Shown piece by piece: positions 1 through 7,293 of a stretch of 36,867 nt of DNA; the stretch's first letter is position 1, and each line of letters begins with the position of its first letter. Under the pieces are notes generated by a model. The model was not told where the DNA came from and made no database searches. It saw only the letters and a list, made by a program, of their open reading frames with translations. Origin of the DNA: an uncultured Clostridia bacterium (lineage in GTDB: Bacteria; Bacillota; Clostridia; Oscillospirales; Oscillospiraceae); contig CAMVAV010000018.1 in NCBI GenBank assembly GCA_947165595.1, positions 1 to 36,867 on the forward strand, given 5' to 3'. The position numbers were made by a program, and so were the translations under genes.

Positions 1-27
1 GCTGTGCGTTGCCGCAAGCGCGCCTGC
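1..27. repeat. Left arm of a perfect 27-bp inverted repeat
   Basis: The first 27 bases are the exact reverse complement of 570-596. The two arms enclose the small-protein/HTH cassette. The repeat may extend to the left of the window, so its true length is unknown. Confidence 0.9.
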
Positions 28-81
28 GGCGGGATATAGCGGCGGATGCGAGCGGGTAATGGTTTATGCTTTCTCAAAGGG

Positions 82-252
82 TCATTCGGCTTCCCCGTCG
101 CTTTCGTCCATTTCGATATACCGTTCCTCCGCCTCCTGTTCGGCGCGGATCAGCAGTTCCTTTGCCTTACCGTAGTTGTGTGCCTCGATTGCACTGATTG
201 CTTTTTCTGTTCCGTCTACCATTATGTGATAAAGCGCTTTGTAATCCACCAT
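82..252 (-). CDS. Small acidic helical protein of the mobile-element/HTH cassette type (56 aa)
   Basis: A 56-codon reading frame begins MVDYKALYHIMVDG and ends MDESDGEAE. ATG is at 252-250 and TGA at 84-82. A ribosome site GAGGTGATT lies about 6 bases upstream of the ATG. The protein is charged and probably all-helical, with a Glu/Asp-rich tail. From memory, similar short proteins are common in clostridial prophages and integrative elements beside a Cro/CI-type regulator, which is the arrangement here: the divergent neighbour at 341 is such a regulator. No enzymatic motif is visible and the function is unknown. It is shorter than usual gene-calling cut-offs and easily missed. Confidence 0.75.
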   Translation of the reverse strand: MVDYKALYHIMVDGTEKAISAIEAHNYGKAKELLIRAEQEAEERYIEMDESDGEAE

Positions 253-270
253 TCCAATCACCTCACTCTA

Positions 271-299
271 ATTTTACTATCAGATAATAGTAAAATCAA
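271..299 (-). promoter_or_regulatory. Promoter of the 56-aa gene with an embedded palindromic operator
   Basis: On the minus strand, TTGATT (299-294) and TAAAAT (276-271) are separated by exactly 17 bases. The spacer and -10 are covered by a perfect 9-bp inverted repeat, TTTTACTAT (272-280) and ATAGTAAAA (287-295), with a 6-base centre. This is a typical position for a repressor operator; the divergent HTH protein is the obvious candidate ligand (inference). A partial half-site, GATAGTAGATATAC, lies at 311-324 near the HTH gene. Confidence 0.65.
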
Positions 300-340
300 C
301 AGGAACATTTGATAGTAGATATACTTTTCCCGGTGATGGT

Positions 341-568
341 ATGGATTATCGGCTGAGAATTCGTGATTTGCGTGAGGATCGAGATTTGAACCAAACGCAG
401 GTTGCGGAATATCTTGGAATCAACCAGCGGACATACAGCAACTATGAGACGGAAAAGCGCAGTATGCCGATGGAGCATTATCGAAAGCTTTCTCTTTTGT
501 ACGACACAAGCGTGGACTACCTTCTTGGTTTGACTGACGAGCCGCGCCCTTATCCGAGAAAGAGATAA
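341..568 (+). CDS. Cro/CI-family (XRE) helix-turn-helix transcriptional regulator (75 aa)
   Basis: The 75-residue protein is almost wholly an XRE domain: residues 6-60 contain the pattern LNQTQVAEYLGINQRTYSNYETEKR, given here as LNQTQVAEYLGI then NQRTYSNYE, followed by the usual MPMEHYRKLSLLYDTSVDYLLGL helices. The short basic tail (PYPRKR) has no extra domain, so it is probably a dimeric DNA-binding repressor. The ATG at 341 has only a weak ribosome site (GGTGATGG). A TATACT -10-like hexamer lies at 320-325 without a good -35. It is divergent from the 56-aa gene and probably regulates it through the palindrome at 272-295. Confidence 0.9.
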   Translation: MDYRLRIRDLREDRDLNQTQVAEYLGINQRTYSNYETEKRSMPMEHYRKLSLLYDTSVDYLLGLTDEPRPYPRKR

Positions 569-569
569 G

Positions 570-596
570 GCAGGCGCGCTTGCGGCAACGCACAGC
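570..596. repeat. Right arm of the 27-bp inverted repeat
   Basis: Exact reverse complement of 1-27, starting two bases after the HTH stop codon. The pair brackets about 540 bp holding the two cassette genes. No transposase or recombinase is seen in the window. Confidence 0.9.
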
Positions 597-857
597 GCCG
601 CGCGCAAAAAACGCAGCGGCAGCGGAAGAAGAGAATACCCGTATCGACAAGATGCGCCGGATGGTTTGCACGAAGCAACGTGCAGCCATCCGGCGCTTTT
701 CCTTCTTTGACGGGCGACACCGTTTCTTCTTTTCAAGAAAAAGAAGAAATAGGGTCGCGTTTCGTTCCTTGACAGGAAACGGTGCCGCGTCCGTTCTTCG
801 GCATGAAGCCTGAAACGGTGTCGGAAACCGTTCCCCCGGCAGAACGCCGGCGAGCGC
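597..857. other. Intergenic region with hairpins, no credible gene
   Basis: Between the inverted-repeat arm and the stop codon of the minus-strand dehydrogenase there are two hairpins: a GC-rich terminator (654-706) and an AT-rich stem, TTTCTTCTTTT (723-733) pairing with AAAAGAAGAAA (739-749). Short GGAAACGGTG/CGGTGTCGGAAACCG motifs recur at 776-832. A 77-codon open frame here has basic, low-complexity composition and no ribosome site, so it is not called. Confidence 0.5.
654..706 (+). terminator. Rho-independent terminator after the HTH cassette
   Basis: GCGCCGGATGG (654-664) pairs with CCATCCGGCGC (686-696), with further pairing inside (TTGCACG/CGTGCA), followed by TTTTCCTTCTTT. Confidence 0.7.
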
Positions 858-1829
858 TCAATATCCCTTTTTGCGGTCGACCTCGTGCAGGAGCGGGCGG
901 CCCGCCGCGTAGTTCTCCAGGTCCTCCAGAAACATGTCGATGGTACGCTGCCGCGTGTAGGGAAGCGTTGTGTTGCCCGCGACGTGCGGCGTGAGCAGGA
1001 GGTTTTTCGCGTCGCGCAGGGGATGGTCGGCGGGCAGCGGCTCCGGCACGACCACGTCCAGCGCCGCGCCGCCGAGGTGTCCGCTGTTCAGCGCCGCGAT
1101 CAGCGCGTCCTGATCGACCGCCGTGCCGCGCCCGACGTTCACGACGCAAGCGCCCTCCGGCAGCAGCGCCATGCGCCGCGCGTCGAGGATGTTCGCCGTG
1201 TCCGGCGTGTTCGGCAGCGCCATCACCAGAAGGTCGGTCTCCGGCAGCACCGCGTCCAGCTCCGCCGTGGTGCGCAGCTCGTCGAAGACGGGGTCGCCCG
1301 GCTTCGCGCTGCGGCGCACGCCGACGATCTTCGCCGGCTGGAACGCCTTCGCGCGGCGCGCGAACTGCGTGCCGATGTCGCCCGTCCCCAGCACCGTGAT
1401 GCGGCAGCGGCACAGCGAGCGGATGCTGCCCGGCAGCGTGTCCCAGCCGCGCGCGCGGATCAGCTCGCCGTACTCGAGCTGGCGGCGCAGCAGCATCAGC
1501 GAGACCATGATCAGGTGCTCGGAAATCGTCACGCCGTACGCGCCCGAGGAGTTGGAGAGGCGGCAGTCCGGGTTCCGGTACAGCTCCTCCCTGCAGAAGC
1601 GGTCCACGCCCGCCCAGCAGCAGCAGAACCATTTGAGGCTCTTCGCCGAGGCGATGACCTTCTGCGAGCAGTGCCCGAAGAGGATCTCGCAGTCGTCCGC
1701 GTTCCCCACCGCCGAGCGGCTGTCGGGATAGTAGCGCGTTTCGTAGCCGTGCCTGGCCGCCGCCTCGTCGATTTGGCGGCGGTAGTCGTCCGTCAGATAG
1801 TCGATGATAACGCCGATGACCTTGCTCAT
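858..1829 (-). CDS. D-isomer-specific 2-hydroxyacid dehydrogenase, NAD-binding (323 aa)
   Basis: A 323-residue protein of the formate/glycerate dehydrogenase fold that interconverts a 2-oxoacid and a D-2-hydroxyacid with NAD(P)H. The Rossmann motif GTGDIG is at about 148-153. The usual catalytic triad is visible: Arg in NVGRGT (about R234), Glu in VVPEPLP (about E263) and His in TPHVAGN (about H282). Length is normal for the family (310-340). The exact substrate cannot be read from sequence. ATG at 1829-1827 follows GGGAGGGAAG. Its start overlaps the stop of the upstream FAD protein by 4 bases (ATGA), so the two are translationally coupled and probably act on related metabolites. Confidence 0.9.
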   Translation of the reverse strand: MSKVIGVIIDYLTDDYRRQIDEAAARHGYETRYYPDSRSAVGNADDCEILFGHCSQKVIASAKSLKWFCCCWAGVDRFCREELYRNPDCRLSNSSGAYGVTISEHLIMVSLMLLRRQLEYGELIRARGWDTLPGSIRSLCRCRITVLGTGDIGTQFARRAKAFQPAKIVGVRRSAKPGDPVFDELRTTAELDAVLPETDLLVMALPNTPDTANILDARRMALLPEGACVVNVGRGTAVDQDALIAALNSGHLGGAALDVVVPEPLPADHPLRDAKNLLLTPHVAGNTTLPYTRQRTIDMFLEDLENYAAGRPLLHEVDRKKGY

Positions 1830-3439
1830 GTTTCTTCCCTCCCGGTTCGATATGTGTTGAGAATGGCTTCCGCGGCGCGCATCCCGTCCGCGGCGGCGCT
1901 CATGATGCCGCCCGCGCGGCCCGCGCCCTCGCCGCAGGGGTAGAGCCCCCGCAGCGTCGATTGATACGTCTCGTCCCGCGCGACGCGCACCGGCGAGGAC
2001 GAGCGGGACTCCACCGCCGTGAGCACCGCGTCCGCCGCGGCGAAGCCCCGCAGCTTCCGGTCCAGCGCCGGCAGCCCCTCCGCGAGCGCGTCGCTGACGA
2101 AGGGGGGCAGGCACGCGCGCAGATCGCCCCAGCGGACGCCCGGCCGGTAGCTCGGACGCACGCCGCCCGCGCCCGTCGAGGGCCGCCCCGCCAGAAAGTC
2201 GCCGACGCGCTGCGCCGGGGCAAAGTAACCGCCGCCTCCCGCGCGGTACGCCGCCTCCTCCAGCCGCCGCTGGAACGCGATGCCCGCGAGCGGGTCGCCC
2301 GCCGCGCCGCCGAAATCCTCCGGCGTGACGGAGACGAGCAGGCCGCCGTTGATGTTCTCCCCGTCGCGCCCCGAGCGGCTCATGCCGTTGGTGACGGCGC
2401 GTCCCGGCTCCGACGCGGCGGCGACCACCTGCCCGCCGGGGCAGACGCAGAAGGAGAAGACGCCGCGTCCCGCCGCCGTGTGGTACGCCAGCTTGTAGGA
2501 CGAGGGCGGCAGCGCGGGATCGCCCGCCGCCGCGCCGTACTGCGCCGCGTCGATGTCGCGCTGCGCGTGCTCGATGCGCACGCCCACGGCGAAGGGCTTG
2601 GGCTCCATCGCGACGCCCGCGGCGCGGAGCAGGGCGAAGGTGTCCCGCGCGCTGTGCCCCGGCGCGAGGATCACGCGCTCCGCCGGGAGAGCGTATTCTC
2701 CCTCCGGCGAGGCGACCCGGAGCGACGCGACCGCGCCGTTTTCGGTCCCGATGCCCGTGAGGCGGTGGGAAAAGCGCAGCTCCGCGCCGAGGGACACAAG
2801 CTCCCGCCGCAGGTCCCGCAGCACAAGGAACAGCTTGTCCGTGCCGACGTGCGGCCTCGCGTCGATCAGGATATCCGCCGGCGCGCCGCCCGCGGCGAAG
2901 CGCTCCAGAATCCAGCCGTGGCGCGCGTCGCGCGTGCCGGTGTTGAGCTTGCCGTCCGAAAACGCGCCCGCGCCGCCCTCGCCGAACTGGACGTTGGACT
3001 CCGGATCGAGCGCGCCGCCCGCCCAGAAGCGCTCCACGTCGCGCGCGCGCTCCTCCACGGGCCTTCCGCGCTCGAGCAGGATCGGCCGCGCGCCGCAGCG
3101 CGCGAGCACCAGCGCGCCGAACAGCCCCGCCGGCCCCGCGCCGACAATCACGGGCCGCGGCTCCGGCGGCGCGGCGAGCGGCTCCGGCAGCTCGTACGGG
3201 CGCGGAACAAAGCGAGAGACGTTTTTGCCTTTGCAGCGCCGCAGCGCCGCCGCCTCGGAGCGCAGCGAGACCCCCAGCGACCACACGAAAAAGACGCCGT
3301 CGCGCGCGTCGACGCTCCGCCGCAGGACGCGCAGCGCCGTAAGCTCGTCCTCCCGCACGCGCAGGATCGCCGCCGCGCGTTTCCGCAGCGCCGCCTCGTC
3401 CGCGCCGGGCTCCGTTTTGATGTTGTCGATCCGCAGCAT
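1826..3439 (-). CDS. FAD-dependent oxidoreductase of the COG2509 type (537 aa)
   Basis: Residues 1-95 form a small alpha/beta N-terminal domain. It is followed by a dinucleotide-binding motif VIVGAGPAGLFGALVLA at about 117-133 ending in LLERG, the normal FAD signature. Further family blocks are SNVQFGEGGAGAFSDGKL, VILAPGHSARDT, and a C-terminal YPCGEGAGRAGGIMSAAADG that closes the FAD site. The family is widespread in Firmicutes as an uncharacterised FAD-dependent protein; substrate and electron partner are not known. ATG at 3439 is chosen over the upstream in-frame ATGs because the promoter at 3471-3499 lies between them, and GGAAGGA precedes it. It is the first gene of a two-gene unit with the dehydrogenase. 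Confidence 0.88.
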   Translation of the reverse strand: MLRIDNIKTEPGADEAALRKRAAAILRVREDELTALRVLRRSVDARDGVFFVWSLGVSLRSEAAALRRCKGKNVSRFVPRPYELPEPLAAPPEPRPVIVGAGPAGLFGALVLARCGARPILLERGRPVEERARDVERFWAGGALDPESNVQFGEGGAGAFSDGKLNTGTRDARHGWILERFAAGGAPADILIDARPHVGTDKLFLVLRDLRRELVSLGAELRFSHRLTGIGTENGAVASLRVASPEGEYALPAERVILAPGHSARDTFALLRAAGVAMEPKPFAVGVRIEHAQRDIDAAQYGAAAGDPALPPSSYKLAYHTAAGRGVFSFCVCPGGQVVAAASEPGRAVTNGMSRSGRDGENINGGLLVSVTPEDFGGAAGDPLAGIAFQRRLEEAAYRAGGGGYFAPAQRVGDFLAGRPSTGAGGVRPSYRPGVRWGDLRACLPPFVSDALAEGLPALDRKLRGFAAADAVLTAVESRSSSPVRVARDETYQSTLRGLYPCGEGAGRAGGIMSAAADGMRAAEAILNTYRTGREET

Positions 3440-3470
3440 GTGCCGTCCTTCCTTTGCCTTACTGCCTTTT

Positions 3471-3499
3471 ATCATAATATGAGCGGCGGCAAAGCGCAA
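3471..3499 (-). promoter_or_regulatory. Sigma-A-type promoter for the FAD protein/dehydrogenase pair
   Basis: On the minus strand TTGCGC (3499-3494), a 17-base spacer and TATGAT (3476-3471), about 30 bases before the ATG at 3439. Confidence 0.55.
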
Positions 3500-3525
3500 G
3501 AATGTTCAAAAAAAAACAAAATGGA

Positions 3526-3558
3526 TTTCACAGTTTGGACATAAACTTGTTTTATCAT
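3526..3558 (+). promoter_or_regulatory. Probable promoter region of htrA
   Basis: An AT-rich stretch contains TTCACA (3527-3532) with TTTTAT (3550-3555) at 17-base spacing; TATCAT (3553-3558) is an alternative -10. TTTCACA-like octamers are known at CssR-controlled htrA promoters in Bacillus, but only one copy is evident here, so stress control is conjecture. Confidence 0.35.
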
Positions 3559-3618
3559 ACGAGCATCCAAAGGGAAAAAAACCTCGCCGAAACGGCATCA
3601 CATAAGGAGGCAGCCACC

Positions 3619-5031
3619 ATGTATTACGAGGACGAAAACAACCTGTACCACTACAGCTACCGCAAGGGCGACACCAACGTCGTCGAGCCGGTTTACAACA
3701 CCCGCAACTTTGCCGACGATCCCGTCGAGCCCGCCGAGAAGCCGAAGAAAAAGCGCCACGGCGCCGCGCTCGTCGCGCTGATGCTCGTATGCGCGCTCGT
3801 CGGCGGACTGGTCGGCGCGGGCGCGATGAGCGCGCGGCAGGAGGCGCAGAAGCGCGCCGCCGGCACCACCGCCATCTCAATCAGCGAGCGCGAGGCGCCG
3901 GAGGTCGAGACCATCGCCGTCACCGGCACAAAGCAGCTCACCATGCCGGAGCTCTACAAGGCGAACATCGACAGCGTCGTTTCCATCAACACGACCATCA
4001 CGACCAACGTCTTCAACCAGACCGTGCAGAACGCCTCGGCGGGCAGCGGCTTCATCATCACCGCCGACGGCTACATCCTCACGAACTACCACGTCATCGA
4101 CAGCGCCGACACCGTCAAGGTCACGCTCTACAACGGTCAATCCTACGACGCGAGGATCATCGGCGGCGATTCCGATTACGATATCGCGGTCATCAAGATC
4201 GACGCCTCGGGCCTCAAGGCGGTAACGCTCGGCAACTCCGCGCAGCTTCAGGTCGGCGAGGACATCGCCGCCATCGGCAACCCGCTCGGCGAGCTGACCT
4301 TCTCCATGAGCGAGGGCATCGTCTCGAGCGTCGACCGCGCGATTAACGTCGACGGCACGCCCTTCAACATGATCCAGGTCACCGCCGCCATCAACCCCGG
4401 CAACTCCGGCGGTCCGCTGTTCAACAGCTACGGCGAGGTCGTGGGCATCGTCTCCGCCAAATACTCCAGCTACGCTAACACCGCGGCGGAGGGCCTCGGC
4501 TTTGCGATCCCGATCAACGACGTCGTCGCCATGGTGGAGGACATCATGGAGAACGGCCGCGTCACGAACCGTCCCTACTTCGCCATGACCGCCGGCACCG
4601 TCACCGCCAACTACGCGCGTCAGAACGGGCTCGCCGTCGAGTCCGGCGTGCAGGTCAGCTCCGTCGAGTCCGGCGGCGCCGCCGAAAAGGCGGGCATGAA
4701 GCCCGGCGACGTCATCGTCAAGGTCGGCGACAAGACGATCACCAGCATGCAGGACCTCAACGCCGTCAAGAAGAGCTACAAGGCCGGCGACACCGCGAGC
4801 GTGACCGTCAACCGCAGCGGCACCGAGGTCGTGCTCTCCATCACCTTCGACGCCACGCCCGAGCAGACGACGGCTCCGCAGCAGGATCAGCAGCAGCAGC
4901 AGAACAACAACAGCTACTACTATTACGGCAACGGCAACGGCGGCGGCTACTACGATCCGTGGGACTTCTTCAATGAGTTCTTCGGCAACCCCTACGGCGG
5001 CAGCTATTACGGCAACAGCTACGCCGGATAA
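3619..5031 (+). CDS. htrA: Membrane-anchored HtrA/DegP-like serine protease with PDZ domain (470 aa)
   Basis: Extracytoplasmic quality-control protease. Residues 1-47 are a charged cytoplasmic tail, about 48-70 one transmembrane helix, 110-330 a trypsin-like domain, 340-420 a PDZ domain. The catalytic triad is intact: His158 in LTNYHVID, Asp188 in SDYDIAVIK, Ser263 in NPGNSGGPLF. After the PDZ there is an unusual low-complexity tail, Gln/Asn-rich and then Tyr/Gly-rich (YYYYGNGNGGGYYDPWDFF), ending YYGNSYAG. The ATG at 3619 is chosen because AAGGAGG (3604-3610) is ideally placed; the frame is open further upstream but without a ribosome site. It is transcribed alone and closed by the strong hairpin at 5044. 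Confidence 0.95.
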   Translation: MYYEDENNLYHYSYRKGDTNVVEPVYNTRNFADDPVEPAEKPKKKRHGAALVALMLVCALVGGLVGAGAMSARQEAQKRAAGTTAISISEREAPEVETIAVTGTKQLTMPELYKANIDSVVSINTTITTNVFNQTVQNASAGSGFIITADGYILTNYHVIDSADTVKVTLYNGQSYDARIIGGDSDYDIAVIKIDASGLKAVTLGNSAQLQVGEDIAAIGNPLGELTFSMSEGIVSSVDRAINVDGTPFNMIQVTAAINPGNSGGPLFNSYGEVVGIVSAKYSSYANTAAEGLGFAIPINDVVAMVEDIMENGRVTNRPYFAMTAGTVTANYARQNGLAVESGVQVSSVESGGAAEKAGMKPGDVIVKVGDKTITSMQDLNAVKKSYKAGDTASVTVNRSGTEVVLSITFDATPEQTTAPQQDQQQQQNNNSYYYYGNGNGGGYYDPWDFFNEFFGNPYGGSYYGNSYAG

Positions 5032-5043
5032 CCGAATCATTTT

Positions 5044-5088
5044 CCCAAACGGCTCCCGCCGAAAACGGCGGGAGCCGTTTGGGCTTTT
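5044..5088 (+). terminator. Strong terminator of htrA
   Basis: An 18-bp perfect stem (5044-5061 with 5066-5083), AAAA loop, followed by CTTTT. Confidence 0.9.
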
Positions 5089-5124
5089 CGGGCGGGAAAT
5101 TTGGGTAATTTTCCTCTTGTGCTT

Positions 5125-5153
5125 TTGACTCCTCTTTGTTATAGTTATAATTT
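5125..5153 (+). promoter_or_regulatory. Promoter upstream of recJ
   Basis: TTGACT at 5125-5130 and a perfect TATAAT at 5146-5151 (15-base spacing), or TAATTT at 5148-5153 (17-base spacing). It sits in an AT-rich pocket just after the htrA terminator and probably drives the recJ-to-hemZ series. Confidence 0.65.
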
Positions 5154-5191
5154 GTTATAGTATTCAGCATTGTCAGGAGAGGAGGCGAAGC

Positions 5192-7267
5192 GTGAAATAC
5201 GAGCAATGGAACATTCCCGTACTGGATGAGGAACGGATCGGCGCGCTGATGGACGCGGGCTATCCGTATCTCGTTTCCTCCGTGCTGGTCTCCCGCGGCG
5301 TCGACACCGCCGAGCGCGCCGCCGTCGCCCTGGAGCGCGAGCGCACGCTCGCCCATTCCCCGTTTTTGATGCGCGACATGGACAAGGCGGTCGCGCGGAT
5401 CCAGGACGCCCTCTCGAACGGCGAACGCATCGCCGTGTTCGGGGACTACGACGTGGACGGCATCACCGCGACCTGCCTGCTCACCGACTATCTCCGCTCC
5501 CGCGGGGGCGATGTTCTCATGCATATTCCCGGCCGCTTCGACGAGGGCTACGGCCTGAGCGCGGAGGCGATCCGCTCCCTCGCGGAGCGCGGGGTCAACC
5601 TGATCGTCACCGTCGACTGCGGCATCACCGGCGTCGAGGAGACCGCCTATGCCAACAGCCTCGGCGTGGACGTGGTCGTCACCGACCATCACGAGTGCAA
5701 GGACGAGCTGCCCGACGCCGTCGCGGTCGTCGACCCGCACCGGCCGGACTGCGGCTATCCGTTCAAGCACCTCGCCGGCGTGGGCGTGGCGCTCAAGCTG
5801 GTGCTCGCCCTCGGCGGCAACGGACGCGAGGACGCGCTTTTCGCCCGCTACTGCACGCTGGCCGCCATCGGCACCGTCGCGGACGTGATGCGCATGGAGG
5901 ACGAGAACCGCGCCATCGTCAGCATGGGGCTCGAGGCGATCGACCACAGTGATTTCATCGGGCTGCACGCCCTGCTGCGGGAGGCGGGCCTCGCCGGACG
6001 CCCGATCTCGTCGATCCAGATCGGCTTCGTCCTCGCGCCGCGCATCAACGCCGCGGGACGCATGGGCCGCGCCGCGCTCGCCGCGGAGCTGCTGCTGACG
6101 AACGACGAGGCGGAGGCGGAGCGGCTTGCCAAAGAGCTGTGCGACCTCAACCGCGAGCGGCAGAGCGTCGAGCAGGATATCTACGCCAAGGCGGTCGAGC
6201 AGCTCGAGGCGCTGCCGCCGGACGAAAAATACGCGCTCGTCCTCGCCAGCGAGGACTGGCATCAGGGCGTGGTGGGCATCGTCGCCTCGCGCCTGTCTGA
6301 AAAATACTCCTGTCCCAGCTTCATGATCCACCTCGCCGGGGGCGTGGGCAAGGGCTCCTGCCGCAGCTACGGAGGGTTCAACCTCTTCGGCGCGCTGGAG
6401 GCGTGCTCCGACCTGCTGGCGGGCTTCGGCGGGCACGAGCTCGCCGCCGGCTTCACGATCGAGGAGGCGAACATCCCCGCCTTCCGCCGCAAGATGAACA
6501 AATACGTCCGCGAGCACACGGGGCGCGCGCGCCCGGTATCGTCGCTGACGGTGGACGCGGAGCTGACGCGCCCCGCCCTCGTCACGCTGGAGGAGGTCGA
6601 GCGCCTGTCGGAGCTGGAGCCCTTCGGCGCGGGCAACGACCGTCCGGTGTTCTGCCTGCGCGGCGCGATCCTGGAGACCATGCAGAGCGTGGGGCAGAAC
6701 CGGCACCTGAAGGTCCGGCTGCAAAAGGGACACACGAGCTTCGAGGGCATCTTTTTCTCCGTCAGCGCCACCGACGCCGGCGTCGCCGCCGGGAGCCGCG
6801 TGGACGCCGCGTTTTATTTGCAGATCAACGAGTTCCGCGGCAGCCGCAGCGTACAGCTTCAGCTGCTCGACCTGCGCCCCGCCCGCGCGCCCAGCGCGCA
6901 TGAGGCGGAGCTGCTGGCGCTCAGCGAAGCGCTCTTCTCCGGCAAGCCGCTCGCCGCGCGCGACGCGGCGAGGCTGCTGCCCTCGCGCGAACAGTTCGTG
7001 CGCGCGTGGCGTATTCTGGAGCATGAGGCGGGCGACGGCGCGCTCGCCGGACCCGAGCTTCCGCTGCTGCGGCGGCTCGCGGCGGAGCTGCCCGGCGCGG
7101 AGAGCTTTCTGCGCACGTCGGTGTGCCTGAACGTTTTTGCCGAGCGCGGGTTGCTGACGCTCGAGCGCGAGGACGGCGTGCTGACGCTCCGGCTGACCTC
7201 GGACGGCAAGAAGGTCGCGCTGGACGACAATCCGCAAATGAAGCAGCTGCGTGCGCTGCTGAGCTGA
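5192..7267 (+). CDS. recJ: Single-stranded-DNA-specific 5'-3' exonuclease RecJ (691 aa)
   Basis: Degrades single-stranded DNA in recombination and mismatch repair. DHH-phosphoesterase motifs are present in order: GDYDVDGITATCLL (about 86-99), TVDCGITG, VTDHHECKDELPDA with the DHH signature, then AAIGTVADVMRMEDENR. The DHHA1 domain carries GGHELAAGFTI, followed by an OB-fold region. The last 130 or so residues form a family-variable tail. GTG start at 5192, with GGAGAGGAGG ending 8 bases before; no better ATG is in frame. It opens the series recJ, rel, dtd, MBL hydrolase, hemZ, an order common in Clostridia. Confidence 0.95.
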   Translation: MKYEQWNIPVLDEERIGALMDAGYPYLVSSVLVSRGVDTAERAAVALERERTLAHSPFLMRDMDKAVARIQDALSNGERIAVFGDYDVDGITATCLLTDYLRSRGGDVLMHIPGRFDEGYGLSAEAIRSLAERGVNLIVTVDCGITGVEETAYANSLGVDVVVTDHHECKDELPDAVAVVDPHRPDCGYPFKHLAGVGVALKLVLALGGNGREDALFARYCTLAAIGTVADVMRMEDENRAIVSMGLEAIDHSDFIGLHALLREAGLAGRPISSIQIGFVLAPRINAAGRMGRAALAAELLLTNDEAEAERLAKELCDLNRERQSVEQDIYAKAVEQLEALPPDEKYALVLASEDWHQGVVGIVASRLSEKYSCPSFMIHLAGGVGKGSCRSYGGFNLFGALEACSDLLAGFGGHELAAGFTIEEANIPAFRRKMNKYVREHTGRARPVSSLTVDAELTRPALVTLEEVERLSELEPFGAGNDRPVFCLRGAILETMQSVGQNRHLKVRLQKGHTSFEGIFFSVSATDAGVAAGSRVDAAFYLQINEFRGSRSVQLQLLDLRPARAPSAHEAELLALSEALFSGKPLAARDAARLLPSREQFVRAWRILEHEAGDGALAGPELPLLRRLAAELPGAESFLRTSVCLNVFAERGLLTLEREDGVLTLRLTSDGKKVALDDNPQMKQLRALLS

Positions 7268-7293
7268 TTTGGGAAGAAAGGGAGGTGAACGGC

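Noticed and set aside
580-813. 77-codon plus-strand frame after the HTH gene
   Set aside because: Runs through an inverted-repeat arm and a terminator; Arg/Phe-rich composition, no ribosome site.
3502-3618. In-frame N-terminal extension of HtrA
   Set aside because: It would cross the probable promoter, and the ideal AAGGAGG site points to ATG 3619.
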